DNA of 64,000 nt from Halobium salinum (GCF_026586625.1 NZ_JAODIW010000010.1:334755-398754); one strand, 5' to 3'. Positions 1 to 9,144 are shown, counted from the stretch's first letter. The notes: generated by a model not told the origin, from the letters alone. Made by a program: numbers and translations.

Positions 1-996
1 GCCGACGCTGACGATCCACCCCGGCACGTCGAAGCGGTACGGGTCGAGCCGCGGCTCGAACGCGCCCGGGTCGTCCGCGCGGTCGTGTTCCACGAGCCGG
101 ACGAGGTTGTCGGCGACGGTCTTCGCCTCGCGGATGGCGGCCGACGCGCTGGCGGGCACGGGCTGGCCGTCGGCGTCTATCGCCCGTGCTGCGTCGCCGA
201 CGGCGAACGTCTCCCGGCTCACTCGGAGGTCGCTCCGCACGTCGAGTCGGTCCCCGTCGGTCGCGTCGGAGCCGCGGATGCCGCCGGTCCACACCAACTG
301 GTCGTAGCCGAGGCGAGCGTCGCCGTCGTTCAGGACGACCTCGTCGTCGGTCGCCTCGGTGACGGCGGCGTCGGTCCGAATCTCGACGCCGCGCTCCTCC
401 AGTTGGTCGCGGACGGCCTCCCGGAAGTTCGCCGGGAAGTTCGAGGCGATTTCGGGGAGCTGTTCGACGAGGGTGACGTCGACCGCGTCGCGGGCACCCT
501 CCTCGACGGCGAGGGCGTGGAGCTCGCCGGCGACCTGCACGCCGGAGAGCCCGGCGCCGCCGACGACGGCGTGACCGCCGTCCTCGCACACGCCGAGAAA
601 GTCCTCTCGGATGCGCTCGGCGTGGGGGACTCGCTTCAGGGGGGTGCCCCGCTCCTCCAGGCCGGGGATGTCGTAGAAGGCCGTCTCCGAGCCGAGACAG
701 ATCGCGGCGTAGTCGTAGTCGAGGGTGCCGTCGGCGAGTTCGACGCGCCTCGCGCCGGGGTCGACGTCCTCGACGCGGGTCGTCCGGACGGTCGCGCGGT
801 CGAGCACCTCCTCGAGCGGGACGGTAATCGCCTCCAGCACGCTCGGCCGCCGGATGGCCCGGTGGAGTTCGTGTAGCAGGAGGTGCGCCGGGTCGTCGTC
901 GACGACGACGACCTCGACGTCGTCGGGGAGGTCGTCTTCGAGCGTTCGGGCCAGCGTCAGTCCGGCGTATCCGGCACCGAGTACGGCGACGCGCAT
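1..996 (-). CDS. FAD/NAD(P)-dependent NADH dehydrogenase-like oxidoreductase (3' end outside window)
   Basis: The gene reads leftwards from an ATG at 996. Its stop lies beyond position 1, so about 332 residues are visible. An N-terminal FAD-binding fold (VLGAGYAGLTLA, residues 4-15) is followed by a second dinucleotide fold (VVGGAGLSGVQVAGEL, near residue 140) of the kind that binds NAD(P)H, and by a late FAD-contacting motif (FAVGDAAR, near residue 263). This order is that of type II NADH:quinone oxidoreductases and their sulfide:quinone relatives, single-polypeptide membrane-associated enzymes that pass electrons to quinone without pumping protons. No redox-active CxxC pair is seen near the first fold, which argues against a disulfide reductase. 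The exact electron donor cannot be read from this fragment. Confidence 0.8.
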   Translation of the reverse strand, partial: MRVAVLGAGYAGLTLARTLEDDLPDDVEVVVVDDDPAHLLLHELHRAIRRPSVLEAITVPLEEVLDRATVRTTRVEDVDPGARRVELADGTLDYDYAAICLGSETAFYDIPGLEERGTPLKRVPHAERIREDFLGVCEDGGHAVVGGAGLSGVQVAGELHALAVEEGARDAVDVTLVEQLPEIASNFPANFREAVRDQLEERGVEIRTDAAVTEATDDEVVLNDGDARLGYDQLVWTGGIRGSDATDGDRLDVRSDLRVSRETFAVGDAARAIDADGQPVPASASAAIREAKTVADNLVRLVEHDRADDPGAFEPRLDPYRFDVPGWIVSVG

Positions 997-1250
997 GGTC
1001 GGGAGGTAGGACCGGGCGGGCTTGAGGGTGTGGGCTTCGGAAGGAGTGACGGAACGGGGCGAGCAGGCGACACGGCGACGGTCGAGACGTCGCGAGGGGA
1101 CGAATCTCGGCGACACGTCTCGCCAAGTGAGGAACCGCGGAGGGGTGTGTCGCGCAGTCGCGGACGCCTCCGAGGTCGCGGTCAGGTCAAGTCACGGACC
1201 GGAGTGGTCTCGCCCTCGTATAAGAGGGTTCGCGGCGCGGTGGCCGACGC

Positions 1251-2240
1251 TCAGAACAGATCTTCGGACTCGTCGAGCGTGCGGGCCGGGCCGCCGACCT
1301 TCCACACCTCGGTGTCGACGCCGCAGTCGGCGACGGCGGCCTCCACCTCGTCGACGTACTCGGCGCGGGTGTTGACGTAGACGCTGGCGCCGGTGTCGGT
1401 CGAGAAGTAGACGGGGACGCCCTCCTGGCGGAGTTCGCGGACCGTGTTGAAGATGGAAATCGTCTCGGGCTGCCAGTACACCCAGCCGGCGGGACCGGTC
1501 ATCGTCGTCGCCGCGAGCGACAGCGAGTCGTGCTCGGCGCACTCGAACACGCGGTCGAAGTCGTCCGCGCGGAGCGCGTCGCGCATCTCGACGAGCTGGT
1601 CGTGGATGTGCGCGAGACGGGCCTCGAACATGTGGCTGTCCGCGGCCTCCTCGTGGGCCTGCTCGGTCTCCTTGTACGACGGGACGAGTCCGGCGACGAT
1701 GCGCACGTCCTCGTGGAGCGAGTCGCCGGCGTCGAGCGCCTCGGAGCGACAGTCCTCGTCGTTGAGCCCCGTCGTGAGAACCGAGTACGCCCCCGTGACG
1801 GAGCGGGCCGCGGAGGAGGAACCCAGCCGGGCGATGGTGGACATCTCGGGACGGGTGAGTCCGAGGTCGGCGGCCGAACAGAGCGCGACGGCGGCGGCGG
1901 CGAACCCCGAGGAGGAGGAGCCGAAGCCGACGTTCGTCGGGAAGGAGTTCTCGCTCTCGAGCCGGACGCGGTGGTCGAAGTCGGCGACCTCCCGGACGCG
2001 GTCGACGACCGCTCGGATGCGCTCGGCACCGCGACCGTCGACCTCCTCGCCGTCGACGACGTACGCGTCCTCGCCCGCGTCGGGCCGGAACTCGACGGTC
2101 GTCGTCGTGTTCGACGGCGCGGTGCAGAGGCTGATGCTGTCGTGGTACGGGTAGCGGCGCTGCTCGTCGCGCATCCCGTGGTACTTCACGAGCCCCTGGA
2201 TGGGGTGGGCCCGCGCGGTCGCCTTCATGGACTCGGTCAT
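1251..2240 (-). CDS. mvaD: Phosphomevalonate (diphosphomevalonate-type) decarboxylase
   Basis: A 329-residue GHMP-superfamily protein. It begins with the mevalonate decarboxylase type N-terminus (AHPIQGLVKYHG, residues 11-22) and has the Gly/Ser-rich ATP-binding loop GFGSSSSGFAAAA near residues 103-115, followed by a second conserved LGSSSAARS stretch. In characterised haloarchaea the homologue decarboxylates mevalonate 5-phosphate to isopentenyl phosphate, which isopentenyl phosphate kinase then phosphorylates. The product feeds isoprenoid synthesis (ether lipids, dolichol, retinal, quinones). The choice between mono- and diphosphate substrate is taken from the family, not visible here. The ATG at 2240 has a TATA-like gcttaacc about 30 nt upstream, the usual haloarchaeal near-leaderless arrangement. 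Confidence 0.9.
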   Translation of the reverse strand: MTESMKATARAHPIQGLVKYHGMRDEQRRYPYHDSISLCTAPSNTTTTVEFRPDAGEDAYVVDGEEVDGRGAERIRAVVDRVREVADFDHRVRLESENSFPTNVGFGSSSSGFAAAAVALCSAADLGLTRPEMSTIARLGSSSAARSVTGAYSVLTTGLNDEDCRSEALDAGDSLHEDVRIVAGLVPSYKETEQAHEEAADSHMFEARLAHIHDQLVEMRDALRADDFDRVFECAEHDSLSLAATTMTGPAGWVYWQPETISIFNTVRELRQEGVPVYFSTDTGASVYVNTRAEYVDEVEAAVADCGVDTEVWKVGGPARTLDESEDLF

Positions 2241-2361
2241 GCGTTACCCCGCGCGGTGGTGGGGGTTAAGCGTCCCGGAAGCGTGTACCGAAAGCGTTAC
2301 CGGAAACAGGAGGTGCGTCTCGACGAGCGGTCGGTTCGCTTCGACCCGTGCCGAGCGTCTC

Positions 2362-2856
2362 TCACGCCGAAATCGGGCTGCCGAGCCGACGACGTGCGAC
2401 CCGAAAGACGAGAACCCCACAGAGCAGAGCACCGAGGCCGAACCACGCCAGCAGAGCGAGGGGACCGGGCTCGAGATGGCCACCCATCAGGAGAACCGCC
2501 GGAAAGAGGTTCGACACGAGCACGACCACTATCCCGAAGTCGACCCACCCCGCTCTCGTCTCCGGAAGAAGCGACATTCGATGACCAGAAACCTGAATGT
2601 AGATACCACCAGCCCACAGCGCAGCCGACGCGGCGAGGAGAGCCGAGCCGAGACCGCGCAAGTCCAAGAACCCCACTGCCGAGAACAGGAGTCCGATGGA
2701 GAGGTAGAACGCGACACCGTAGAGGGTCCTCACCGTCTTCGCTCCGGTCGACTCGGAACCGCGTCTCCAGAGAGAGACGAGAAGAACGGCGTACAGTCCG
2801 CCCAATCCGAGCATTCCGTACCGCACGCTCAGGACGGCGACGTCCCGTGAAATCAT
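2362..2856 (-). CDS. Hypothetical membrane protein, about five to six TM segments
   Basis: A 164-residue hydrophobic protein of unrecognised family. Helices are visible at YGMLGLGGLYAVLLVSLW, LYGVAFYLSIGLLFSAVGF, a GLGSALLAASAALWAGGIY stretch, VDFGIVVVLVSNLFPAVL and PLALLAWFGLGALLCGVLVF, ending in a short positive tail (RVARRRLGSP). It should therefore sit in the cytoplasmic membrane. The ATG at 2856 is preferred to a GTG 39 nt upstream because the A+T-rich ttatgaatatcatg lies about 30 nt before it, where a TATA box should be. The gene is divergent from the MOSC gene on the right and is followed by the mevalonate gene. No function is proposed. Confidence 0.6.
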   Translation of the reverse strand: MISRDVAVLSVRYGMLGLGGLYAVLLVSLWRRGSESTGAKTVRTLYGVAFYLSIGLLFSAVGFLDLRGLGSALLAASAALWAGGIYIQVSGHRMSLLPETRAGWVDFGIVVVLVSNLFPAVLLMGGHLEPGPLALLAWFGLGALLCGVLVFRVARRRLGSPISA

Positions 2857-2995
2857 CTCAGAAACCCCCCGTTCATGATATTCATAAGCCAACACATAGA
2901 TGATAAATCTTCCCGGGTGGTGATTCTACGACTAGTACGGGTGTGTACCGAACGGAGACGAACGGTTTTGCGCCGAGCGTACCTACCGACCGAGC

Positions 2996-3520
2996 ATGGA
3001 ACCAGGAGACGTCCTCGGCCGCGTGGAGACGATTTTCACCGCGCCGGAGGACTCGGCGCCGATGGAGTCCCACGACCGCGTCCGCGCCGTCGACGGCGGC
3101 ATCGATGGCGACCGCTACTGTACGGGTCGGGGGTACTACTCACCCTTCGACGTCTGTGAGGTGACGCTCGTCGAGGGTGAGGCCATCGACCACATCCGCG
3201 ACGAGTACGACATCGACATCACCGACGGCCGCCACCGACGCAACGTCGTCACCCGCGGCGTCGACGTTCACGACCTGCTCGGGGCGACGTTCCGCGTCGG
3301 CGACGCGGTCCTGCGCGGGACGCGACCGCGACCCCCCTGCGCGCACGTCGAGCAGGTCGCCGGCGAGGACGGCGTCGCCCGGGCGCTGAAAGGTGGTCGC
3401 GGCGGCGTCTGTGCGGAGGTCGTCGACCCCGGCGAGATGGCCGTCGGCGACGACGTGGTGCTCGTCGAACCCGACAGCCGGTCGATGGGGAAGAAAATCG
3501 TGGACCGACTGCGCGGGTGA
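2996..3520 (+). CDS. MOSC domain-containing protein
   Basis: A 174-residue single-domain protein. Its pattern matches MOSC (molybdenum cofactor sulfurase C-terminal) proteins: an early GDRY (residues 38-41) after DGGIDG, a mid-protein RRNVVTRGVDVHDLLG (near residues 80-95), the VGDAVLRGTRPRPPCAHVE segment carrying the conserved Cys of the domain, and a GGRGGVCAEVVDPGEMAVGDDV C-terminus. Stand-alone MOSC proteins are beta-barrel sulfur-carrier or pterin-cofactor-binding proteins that often act in reductive detoxification of N-hydroxylated compounds. The substrate is unknown here, and no molybdenum-cofactor gene is adjacent. It starts at the ATG at 2996, 139 bp from the divergent membrane-protein gene. 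Confidence 0.85.
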   Translation: MEPGDVLGRVETIFTAPEDSAPMESHDRVRAVDGGIDGDRYCTGRGYYSPFDVCEVTLVEGEAIDHIRDEYDIDITDGRHRRNVVTRGVDVHDLLGATFRVGDAVLRGTRPRPPCAHVEQVAGEDGVARALKGGRGGVCAEVVDPGEMAVGDDVVLVEPDSRSMGKKIVDRLRG

Positions 3521-3550
3521 CCAGGGGGGCCGCCCGCGTCTGGTGTCTCC

Positions 3551-4501
3551 CTACGGGAAGATACTCTCGGGCAGGTACGCCGACACCGTCCAGTTCGGCG
3601 CGTCGACGACCTCGCTTATCTTCAGGTCGACGGCGGCCGAACAGAGGATGTACGCCTCCCCGCGGGAGAGCCCCCGCTCCGATTCGAGGTGGTCTATCAT
3701 GTGCAACACGGCGAGCTTCGTCGCCTCCATCAGGTCGTCGGCGATGCCGGTCGTCCCGTACATCGGCTCGTCGCGGCCCGTCGGCGTGAACGGGCCTTCC
3801 GTCTCGAACTGCGGCTGGTCGATGTCGGCGTCCTTTCGCACGTCGAAGCGCGCCGTGACGAACATGGGCGCCTCGATTCCCGTGACACACACCTCGCCGT
3901 CGCCCTGTGCCGCGTGGCAGTCACCGGTCGAGAACAGCGCCCCCTCGACCTCGACGGGGAGGTACACCGTCGAGCCGGCGGTCATGTGCTTCACGTCCAT
4001 GTTGCCGCCGACGTTCCGGGGCGGCAGGGTGTCGTGCTCGCCCGGTTCGCCGGGTGCGACGCCGATGGTACCCGGGAACATCTCGATAGGGACCTCGATA
4101 CCGTCGACGAACGTCGCGACGCCGTCCTCGAACTCCCAGGCGTGATAGCCGGCGTCCTCGAACTCCTCGGGGAGCAGGCCGAGCCCCATCTCGCCGGGCA
4201 TGAACCCGGTGTACCCCCACCCTTTGTGCTCGAAGTCGAGCAGTTCGACGACGAGCGCGTCTCCCGGTTCCGCCCCTTCGACCGCCACCGGGCCGGTGAG
4301 CGGGTGGACCGGGTCGAAGCTCGCGTTCGCGAACTCCTCGACCGTGGAGTCGGGGCCGACCTGCCCGTTCAGCGCGTCGCGACACTCGAAGCGGACGACC
4401 TCGCCCGGTTCGACGGTCAGGACCGGGTCGAGCGAGTTGTCCCAGGCGTGGTGGACGTTCGCGTCGTCGTCGGTGAGTTCGTGGTCGTGGTTCGATGACA
4501 T
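3551..4501 (-). CDS. Acetamidase/formamidase family protein
   Basis: A 316-residue protein of the FmdA/AmdA family, which hydrolyses formamide or short amides to ammonia and the acid. Supporting segments are HHAWDNSLDPVLTVEPGE near the start, the PVHPLTGPVAVEGAEPGD core, FPGTIGVAPG, LPPRNVGGNMDVKHM, STGDCHAAQGDGEVCVTG (the conserved metal/substrate-site region) and SRGEAYILCSAAVDLKISE near the C-terminus. The open frame continues far upstream without a stop, but homology begins at MSSNHDHEL, so the ATG at 4501 is used. A ttatcac motif about 30 nt upstream could be the TATA element. It is convergent with the MOSC gene. The substrate (formamide versus acetamide) is not decidable from sequence. 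Confidence 0.87.
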   Translation of the reverse strand: MSSNHDHELTDDDANVHHAWDNSLDPVLTVEPGEVVRFECRDALNGQVGPDSTVEEFANASFDPVHPLTGPVAVEGAEPGDALVVELLDFEHKGWGYTGFMPGEMGLGLLPEEFEDAGYHAWEFEDGVATFVDGIEVPIEMFPGTIGVAPGEPGEHDTLPPRNVGGNMDVKHMTAGSTVYLPVEVEGALFSTGDCHAAQGDGEVCVTGIEAPMFVTARFDVRKDADIDQPQFETEGPFTPTGRDEPMYGTTGIADDLMEATKLAVLHMIDHLESERGLSRGEAYILCSAAVDLKISEVVDAPNWTVSAYLPESIFP

Positions 4502-4654
4502 ACGTTCGAGTAGTGTCACCACAGTTCGTGATAAATCCGGAGAAACCGGCGAAGGCGTGTCCCTCGGTCGCCACCGACGTGTCCCTGCCGGAGCCGGGCG
4601 TTCGAGGCGCACGGCCGCTTCGGGGTTATGTGGCGGGCGGCCCTCGCCCGTGAT

Positions 4655-5600
4655 ATGGACTACCGTGTCACGAGGCGGCGCGTCGTCGCGGGCGGTGCCG
4701 GGCTCGCGACTTCCCTCGCCGGGTGTCTCGGTCTCAGGTCCGGGGGCGGAGGCGGGTCGTCGGGGAACACCGAGGCGGCCACGACGGGCTCCGGGAGGGG
4801 ACGAACGGCGACACCGACCACGGACGCCACTGCGACGTCTCCCCGAGCGAGTGGACCGCCGACCGCCGACCACGCCCTCCCCGTCTCCTACGAGTTCGCC
4901 CGACTCGGAGACGAGGTCCGCTCCGGCGGCCCCGGGAAGGACGGTATCCCCGCGGTCGACGACCCGCGCTTCGAGTCCCGGGAGGCGGCCGCGGACCGGC
5001 TGGCCGAGGGGGATGTCGTCTTCGGCGTCGTCCACGACGGCGTGGCGAAGGCGTACCCCCAGTACGTCCTCGTCTGGCACGAAATCGTCAACGACCGCCT
5101 CGGCGACCAGCCGGTGAGCGTCACCTACTGCCCCCTGACGGGGACCGCGATGGGGTTCGACCGCGGGGGAACCACCTTCGGCGTCTCCGGTCGCCTGCTC
5201 AACAGCAACCTCGTCATGTACGACCGGGCGACCGACTCCCGTTGGCCCCAGATGCTCGGGACGGCGATTTCGGGCGCCTACGAGGGCGAGTCGCTGAACG
5301 AGTTCCGTCTCGTCTGGACGACGTGGGGCGAGTGGTCGCGCGCTCACCCCGACACGCTCGTTCTCACCGAGGACACCGGGTTCGCGCGGCGGTACGGGTC
5401 GGACCCCTACGGCCAGTACAACCCGGTCCACGGGTACTACGCCCGCGAGTCGACGCTGTTCCCCCCGCTGTCGAGCGACGGCCGTCGCCATCCGAAGGAC
5501 GTGGTGCTCGGGGTCCGAACCGCGAGCGGCGGTCCGGCGGCGTTCGCGAAGGAGGCGCTCCGCGAACGGAGCGTCCTCACCGCGACTCTGCCGAACCCGG
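4655..5600 (+). pseudogene. DUF3179 lipoprotein, 3' end lost at a deletion junction
   Basis: The frame opens at 4655 with a Tat/lipobox-like N-terminus ([10 protein letters not shown] then LAGCLGL), a low-complexity linker, and then an unmistakable DUF3179 domain: [68 protein letters not shown] and [11 protein letters not shown]. Family members normally continue for roughly another 80-100 residues. Here homology stops near position 5590, after a [10 protein letters not shown] segment, and the frame runs on through basic, Ser/Thr/Arg-rich sequence into the antisense of the next gene, ending only at 5968. The following bases in another frame are the remains of galactokinase, so a deletion appears to have joined two genes. 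A truncated exported protein could still be made, but the domain is incomplete. Confidence 0.72.
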
Positions 5601-5601
5601 T

Positions 5602-5820
5602 GCGGTCGACGCCGAGTGTGACACCGACCCGGTCGTCGCCACCGCGCCCGGCCGGGCGAACCTCGTCGGCGGGCACACGGACTACAACGAAGGGTTCGTC
5701 CTTTCGGTCGCTATCGACCGGCGGACGGCCGTCGACGGTCGGCGGCGCGACGAGGCGACCGGAATCGACCCGGACGTGTACGTGTGTGCGGTCGGTGACG
5801 GCGTGCGGGTCGAACCGTAG
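5602..5820 (+). pseudogene. galK: Galactokinase (galK) relic: N- and C-terminal ends joined by internal deletion
   Basis: In the frame starting at 5602 the translation contains the galactokinase signature region [20 protein letters not shown]. Normal enzymes have GRVNLIGEHTDYN, so the catalytic-site Glu is Gly here. About 15 residues later the text becomes [20 protein letters not shown] and stops at 5820, which resembles the extreme C-terminus of galactokinases (TGxxPxxYVCxxxDGxR). Only about 70 of an expected ~400 residues remain, so roughly 330 were lost in frame near 5737-5755, and the 5' end was lost at the DUF3179 junction. The neighbour is a sugar-acid dehydratase gene, consistent with a former sugar-metabolism cluster. 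The assignment rests on two short but distinctive motifs. Confidence 0.75.
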
Positions 5821-5871
5821 AAGGGAGGGAGAACGGAGACGGAAGCGACGACGGTCCCGATTCGACGGAGC

Positions 5872-7107
5872 TTACGCTTCGTCGAACACGTCGTCGATGG
5901 CGTGTTCCTGCACCGTGTCCATGTCGAGGGTCACACCGAGGCCGGGCTTCTCCGGAATCTCGATGTAGCCGTCCTCGATGACGTCCTCCTGGACCAGGTC
6001 CTCCCACCAGCCGAGCTGGTAGGAGTGGTACTCGACGGCCAGCGAGTTCGGAATTGCGGCGCCGACTTGGGCGCTCGCCATCGTCGCGACCGGCGAGGAG
6101 ACGTTGTGCATCGCGACGGGGACGTAGTAGGTGTCCGCCATGTCGGCGATCTTCTGGGTCTCGCGCATCCCGCCGACCTTCGGCATGTCGGGCGCGATGA
6201 TGTCGACGGACTGCTCCTCCAGCAGGCGGCGGTGGCCGTGCTTGCGGTAGACGTTCTCGCCGGCGGCGATGGGCGTGGTCGGGGCCGACTGCGTCACCTC
6301 GCGCTGGACGTCGTGGTTCTCCGGCGGAACGGGGTCCTCAAGCCACCACACGTCGTAGTCGGCGATTTCGGCGGCGAGGCGCTTCGCGCTCCCGGCGGTG
6401 AACGTCCAGTGACAGTCGAAGGAGACGTCGGCGCGGTCGCCGACGGCCTCGGTGACGGCCTCGACGATTTCGGCTTTGTGACGAATCTCCGAGTCACGCA
6501 GGTGGCGGTTCGCGCGGTCCTTCTCGTGACCCGAGGGCACGTCGAGGTCGAACTTCAGGGCGTCGTAGCCGAGCTCCTCGACCACACGCTCGGCCTCGTC
6601 GGCGCAGGCCTGCGGGTCGGCCTCGTCGGCGGTGTGACAGTCGCAGTAGACGCGCATCTCGTCGCGGTACTTCCCGCCGAGCAGCTGGTAGGCGGGGACC
6701 TCGAGAATCTTGCCGACGAGGTCGTGGAGCGCGATTTCGATGCCGGAGATGGCGGTGACGGTGACGCCGCCGATGGAGCCCTCGCCGGACATCTTCTGCA
6801 CGAGGTGTTCGAACAGCCGGTCGATGTCGAGGGGGTTCTCGCCGACGACGAACGGCTTCATGCGCTCGATGAGTTCGGGGACGCCCGCGCCCCAGTACGC
6901 CTCGCCGGTGCCGACGACGCCGGCGTCGGTGTAGACGCGGACGAGGGTCCACGGGAAGTTGCCGTCAACCATCGTCGTCTGCACGTCGGTGATCTCGACG
7001 TCGCGGCCGCCGCCACGCTTGGCGTTCAGCCCCATCGTCTCCGAAGAGAGGTTCCGCATCGTGTACTCCGCGTTCGGGTCGTGGAGCTCCGCGTAGTTTC
7101 GTACCAT
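5872..7107 (-). CDS. gnaD: D-gluconate dehydratase-type enolase-superfamily enzyme
   Basis: A 411-residue mandelate racemase/muconate lactonizing enzyme subgroup protein. It has an N-terminal capping domain (VEITDVQTTMVDGNFPWTLV) followed by a barrel with metal ligands in FDCHWTF (Asp), WLEDPVPPE (Glu) and GENVYRK (Glu), and a catalytic His in VAMHNVSSPVATMAS. The length and the N-terminus MVRNYAELHDPN resemble the haloarchaeal gluconate dehydratase, which turns gluconate into 2-keto-3-deoxygluconate in the semiphosphorylative Entner-Doudoroff route. Other aldonates remain possible. It reads convergently towards the galK relic, which suggests an older sugar cluster. The start is the ATG at 7107. 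Confidence 0.8.
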   Translation of the reverse strand: MVRNYAELHDPNAEYTMRNLSSETMGLNAKRGGGRDVEITDVQTTMVDGNFPWTLVRVYTDAGVVGTGEAYWGAGVPELIERMKPFVVGENPLDIDRLFEHLVQKMSGEGSIGGVTVTAISGIEIALHDLVGKILEVPAYQLLGGKYRDEMRVYCDCHTADEADPQACADEAERVVEELGYDALKFDLDVPSGHEKDRANRHLRDSEIRHKAEIVEAVTEAVGDRADVSFDCHWTFTAGSAKRLAAEIADYDVWWLEDPVPPENHDVQREVTQSAPTTPIAAGENVYRKHGHRRLLEEQSVDIIAPDMPKVGGMRETQKIADMADTYYVPVAMHNVSSPVATMASAQVGAAIPNSLAVEYHSYQLGWWEDLVQEDVIEDGYIEIPEKPGLGVTLDMDTVQEHAIDDVFDEA

Positions 7108-7202
7108 ATCCAGGAGTTACTCCCCTAGCGGTTAAAGTTTGAAAATCGGGCGAACCTCTCGGTCGGTCCGTGCGGCGCCGCCGCTCGCGTGACGGTGTCG
7201 TC

Positions 7203-7769
7203 TCAGCCCTCGTCGACCTCCGGCGGGGGCCCCTCGACGCCGAGCTCCCGGGTCCGGGTGACGTACGTGTGGACCGCCGCGGACGCGACGAGGAGGACGC
7301 CGGTGGTGAGCGCACCGACCGCGTCGGGAACGGCCCCGAACCCGAACACGTTCAGCAGCGTCGCCGTCGCGAACAGGGCGCCGAACGCCCCCAGCAGGAG
7401 GTAGTAGGTGCTCCACGGGATGTCGTTCCCGGGGACGACCTCGAGGTAGAGTCGCAAGTCGGCGAGGTCGCCCGTCGCGGAGACCAGTCCGCTCCGGGAG
7501 TCGTAGTCGACGAGGCCGTTCTCGTCCATCTTCGGGAGGTGGACCTGCTGGAGGGAGTTGTACACGCGTCGACGCTCCGCCGAACTGACCGCCTCGGGGT
7601 CCTTCTGGTACTCCCAGCCGGCGATGCGCCGGGCCATGTCCCCGATCTCCATCGACCCGTCCTGTTCCAGCGCGTGGACGACGAAGCGCCGACGCTGGTT
7701 GCTCAGTGTCTGGAACACCTCCTCCGTCTCGACCGCCCCCGAGGGACGGGCGGTCTGACTCTCAGCCAT
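7203..7769 (-). CDS. DUF7344-like winged-helix protein with two membrane helices
   Basis: A 188-residue protein whose N-terminal half is a winged-helix domain of the haloarchaeal DUF7344 kind: VFQTLSNQRRRFVVHALEQ, then MEIGDMARRIAGWEY, then RRRVYNSLQQVHLPKMDENG and VDYDSRSGLV. The C-terminal half holds two hydrophobic segments (YYLLLGAFGALFATATLLNVF and ALTTGVLLVASAAVHTYV). It probably acts as a membrane-tethered DNA-binding regulator; its target is unknown. The ATG at 7769 directly precedes the conserved domain. A second protein of the same architecture lies at 44167-44682. It stands alone, 95 bp from the gluconate dehydratase start. Confidence 0.72.
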   Translation of the reverse strand: MAESQTARPSGAVETEEVFQTLSNQRRRFVVHALEQDGSMEIGDMARRIAGWEYQKDPEAVSSAERRRVYNSLQQVHLPKMDENGLVDYDSRSGLVSATGDLADLRLYLEVVPGNDIPWSTYYLLLGAFGALFATATLLNVFGFGAVPDAVGALTTGVLLVASAAVHTYVTRTRELGVEGPPPEVDEG

Positions 7770-8010
7770 GTGGTCGGGAGTAGTTCGAACCCACGTATTA
7801 ATCTGTCGACAGGTCATTCTACGTGAAACTCTGTGAATTAAACTAGTGGGGTAGCTCGGCGCCCCCTTCTGTGGCAGCCAGAGCCTCGCCGTGGCGGTGT
7901 CGTGGCAGCCCGTGCGGGTTTCAGACCGAGCCAGAGCGACTTCTGGGACGGACCTGCGCGGTTCTGTCGGCTCATGAAGAAGTACCCTCCACCACTCGGG
8001 TCGAGTACAG

Positions 8011-9144
8011 ATGAAGCGACGTACCCTGCTCGGCACCCTCGCCGGAATCGGCACCGCAAGCGCAGTCGGCCTCGGCACGTTCACGCGGCGCGGCGCCGCG
8101 TCCGTGGAGACGAACTTCGCCGCCAACGCTGTCTCCCTGTCCAACGACACGGGCGACCTCTCGAAGCTGTTCATCACCCCGACGTTCCGCGTCGAGTGGT
8201 CCGGCTTCGACGAACCGGTCGGGAAGGTCCGCGTGCTCGTCGAGGCCCGAGCACCCGGCGCCGACGGCGACGCCGGCGAGTGGTCGCCCGTGCTCCGCGC
8301 CACGCCGTGGATCAACGGGAACACCGCGGGGACGGTGACCGAGTCAGCCGGACCCGCGACGACCGGGTTCTACGACACCGGGTCGGACGGCTGGGGCCCC
8401 ATCACGCTGTTCAACGAGTTCGGCAAACCCGACTACTCGCAGGTCCCCTCCTCCGAGCAGTACCTGGCCGGCACGAGCCTGGGCCAGGTCGACGAGGACG
8501 GTGACGGTCAGATTGCGGACGACCTCCCGGGCGCCGTCAACGGATACTACGGCGCGACCGGCGAGTCGGCCGTGTTCGACAACCCGACCGACGGCACCGA
8601 CCGCGTCACCGAGGTCGAGGTCCGATACACCGTGAGCCTCCACGAGATGTCGAACTACAGCCCGCTCGTCATGTACGAGGACGGCGACTTCGAGAGTCCG
8701 GCGAACGCCATCCCGTACGACGAACTGCAGGCGAACGCGAGCCACCCAGCGATTTCGGTCACGACGACGACGTTCGACGTGACGACCATCAACGAGGCGG
8801 CCGAGAGCGGCGTCACGGGGGAGACGAACGCCGGCGCGACCGGCGGCGGGAGCGCCGAAAACCTCCGGCTCGTCTGGTCGACCGGGAAGAGCAAGTGGCG
8901 CATCGACAACCTGAACGTCGACGGCTCCATCCAGTACACGCTCGTCAGCGCGGACGACCCGAGCGACCGGGTGACCGGCGTCGTCGAGGGCGGGCACTAC
9001 GGCTACCCGCACTCGGAGGTCGAGAACGGGACGAACCCCAACCGCGGTCCGAACGGCGCCGGCGAGTACGTCGACCTCGATGCCAGCACGGCCAAGCTCC
9101 TGGTCGACGGCGAGCAAGTCGACGTCATGGCACGCGGCAACTGA
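8011..9144 (+). CDS. Secreted/surface protein with Tat-like signal and GETNAGA motif
   Basis: A 377-residue protein beginning MKRRTLLGTLAGIGTASAVG, a twin-Arg-like signal with a hydrophobic core, then beta-rich acidic sequence. Visible details are an EF-hand/dockerin-like loop (DEDGDGQIADD, residues 161-171), N-glycosylation sequons (for example NDT and NAS), and GETNAGA at residues 270-276 leading into a distinct C-terminal block (ENLRLVWSTGKSKWRIDNLN). The family is not recognised. The signal resembles those of secreted haloarchaeal proteins, including SipW-type exported fibre proteins, but that is only a resemblance. The next gene, 49 bp downstream on the same strand, ends in the same motif and probably belongs to the same transcription unit. 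Confidence 0.65.
   Translation: MKRRTLLGTLAGIGTASAVGLGTFTRRGAASVETNFAANAVSLSNDTGDLSKLFITPTFRVEWSGFDEPVGKVRVLVEARAPGADGDAGEWSPVLRATPWINGNTAGTVTESAGPATTGFYDTGSDGWGPITLFNEFGKPDYSQVPSSEQYLAGTSLGQVDEDGDGQIADDLPGAVNGYYGATGESAVFDNPTDGTDRVTEVEVRYTVSLHEMSNYSPLVMYEDGDFESPANAIPYDELQANASHPAISVTTTTFDVTTINEAAESGVTGETNAGATGGGSAENLRLVWSTGKSKWRIDNLNVDGSIQYTLVSADDPSDRVTGVVEGGHYGYPHSEVENGTNPNRGPNGAGEYVDLDASTAKLLVDGEQVDVMARGN

Noticed and set aside
4502-5491. Upstream extension of the formamidase frame to about 646 residues
   Set aside because: Homology starts only at MSSNHDHEL; the extension is antisense to the DUF3179 gene.
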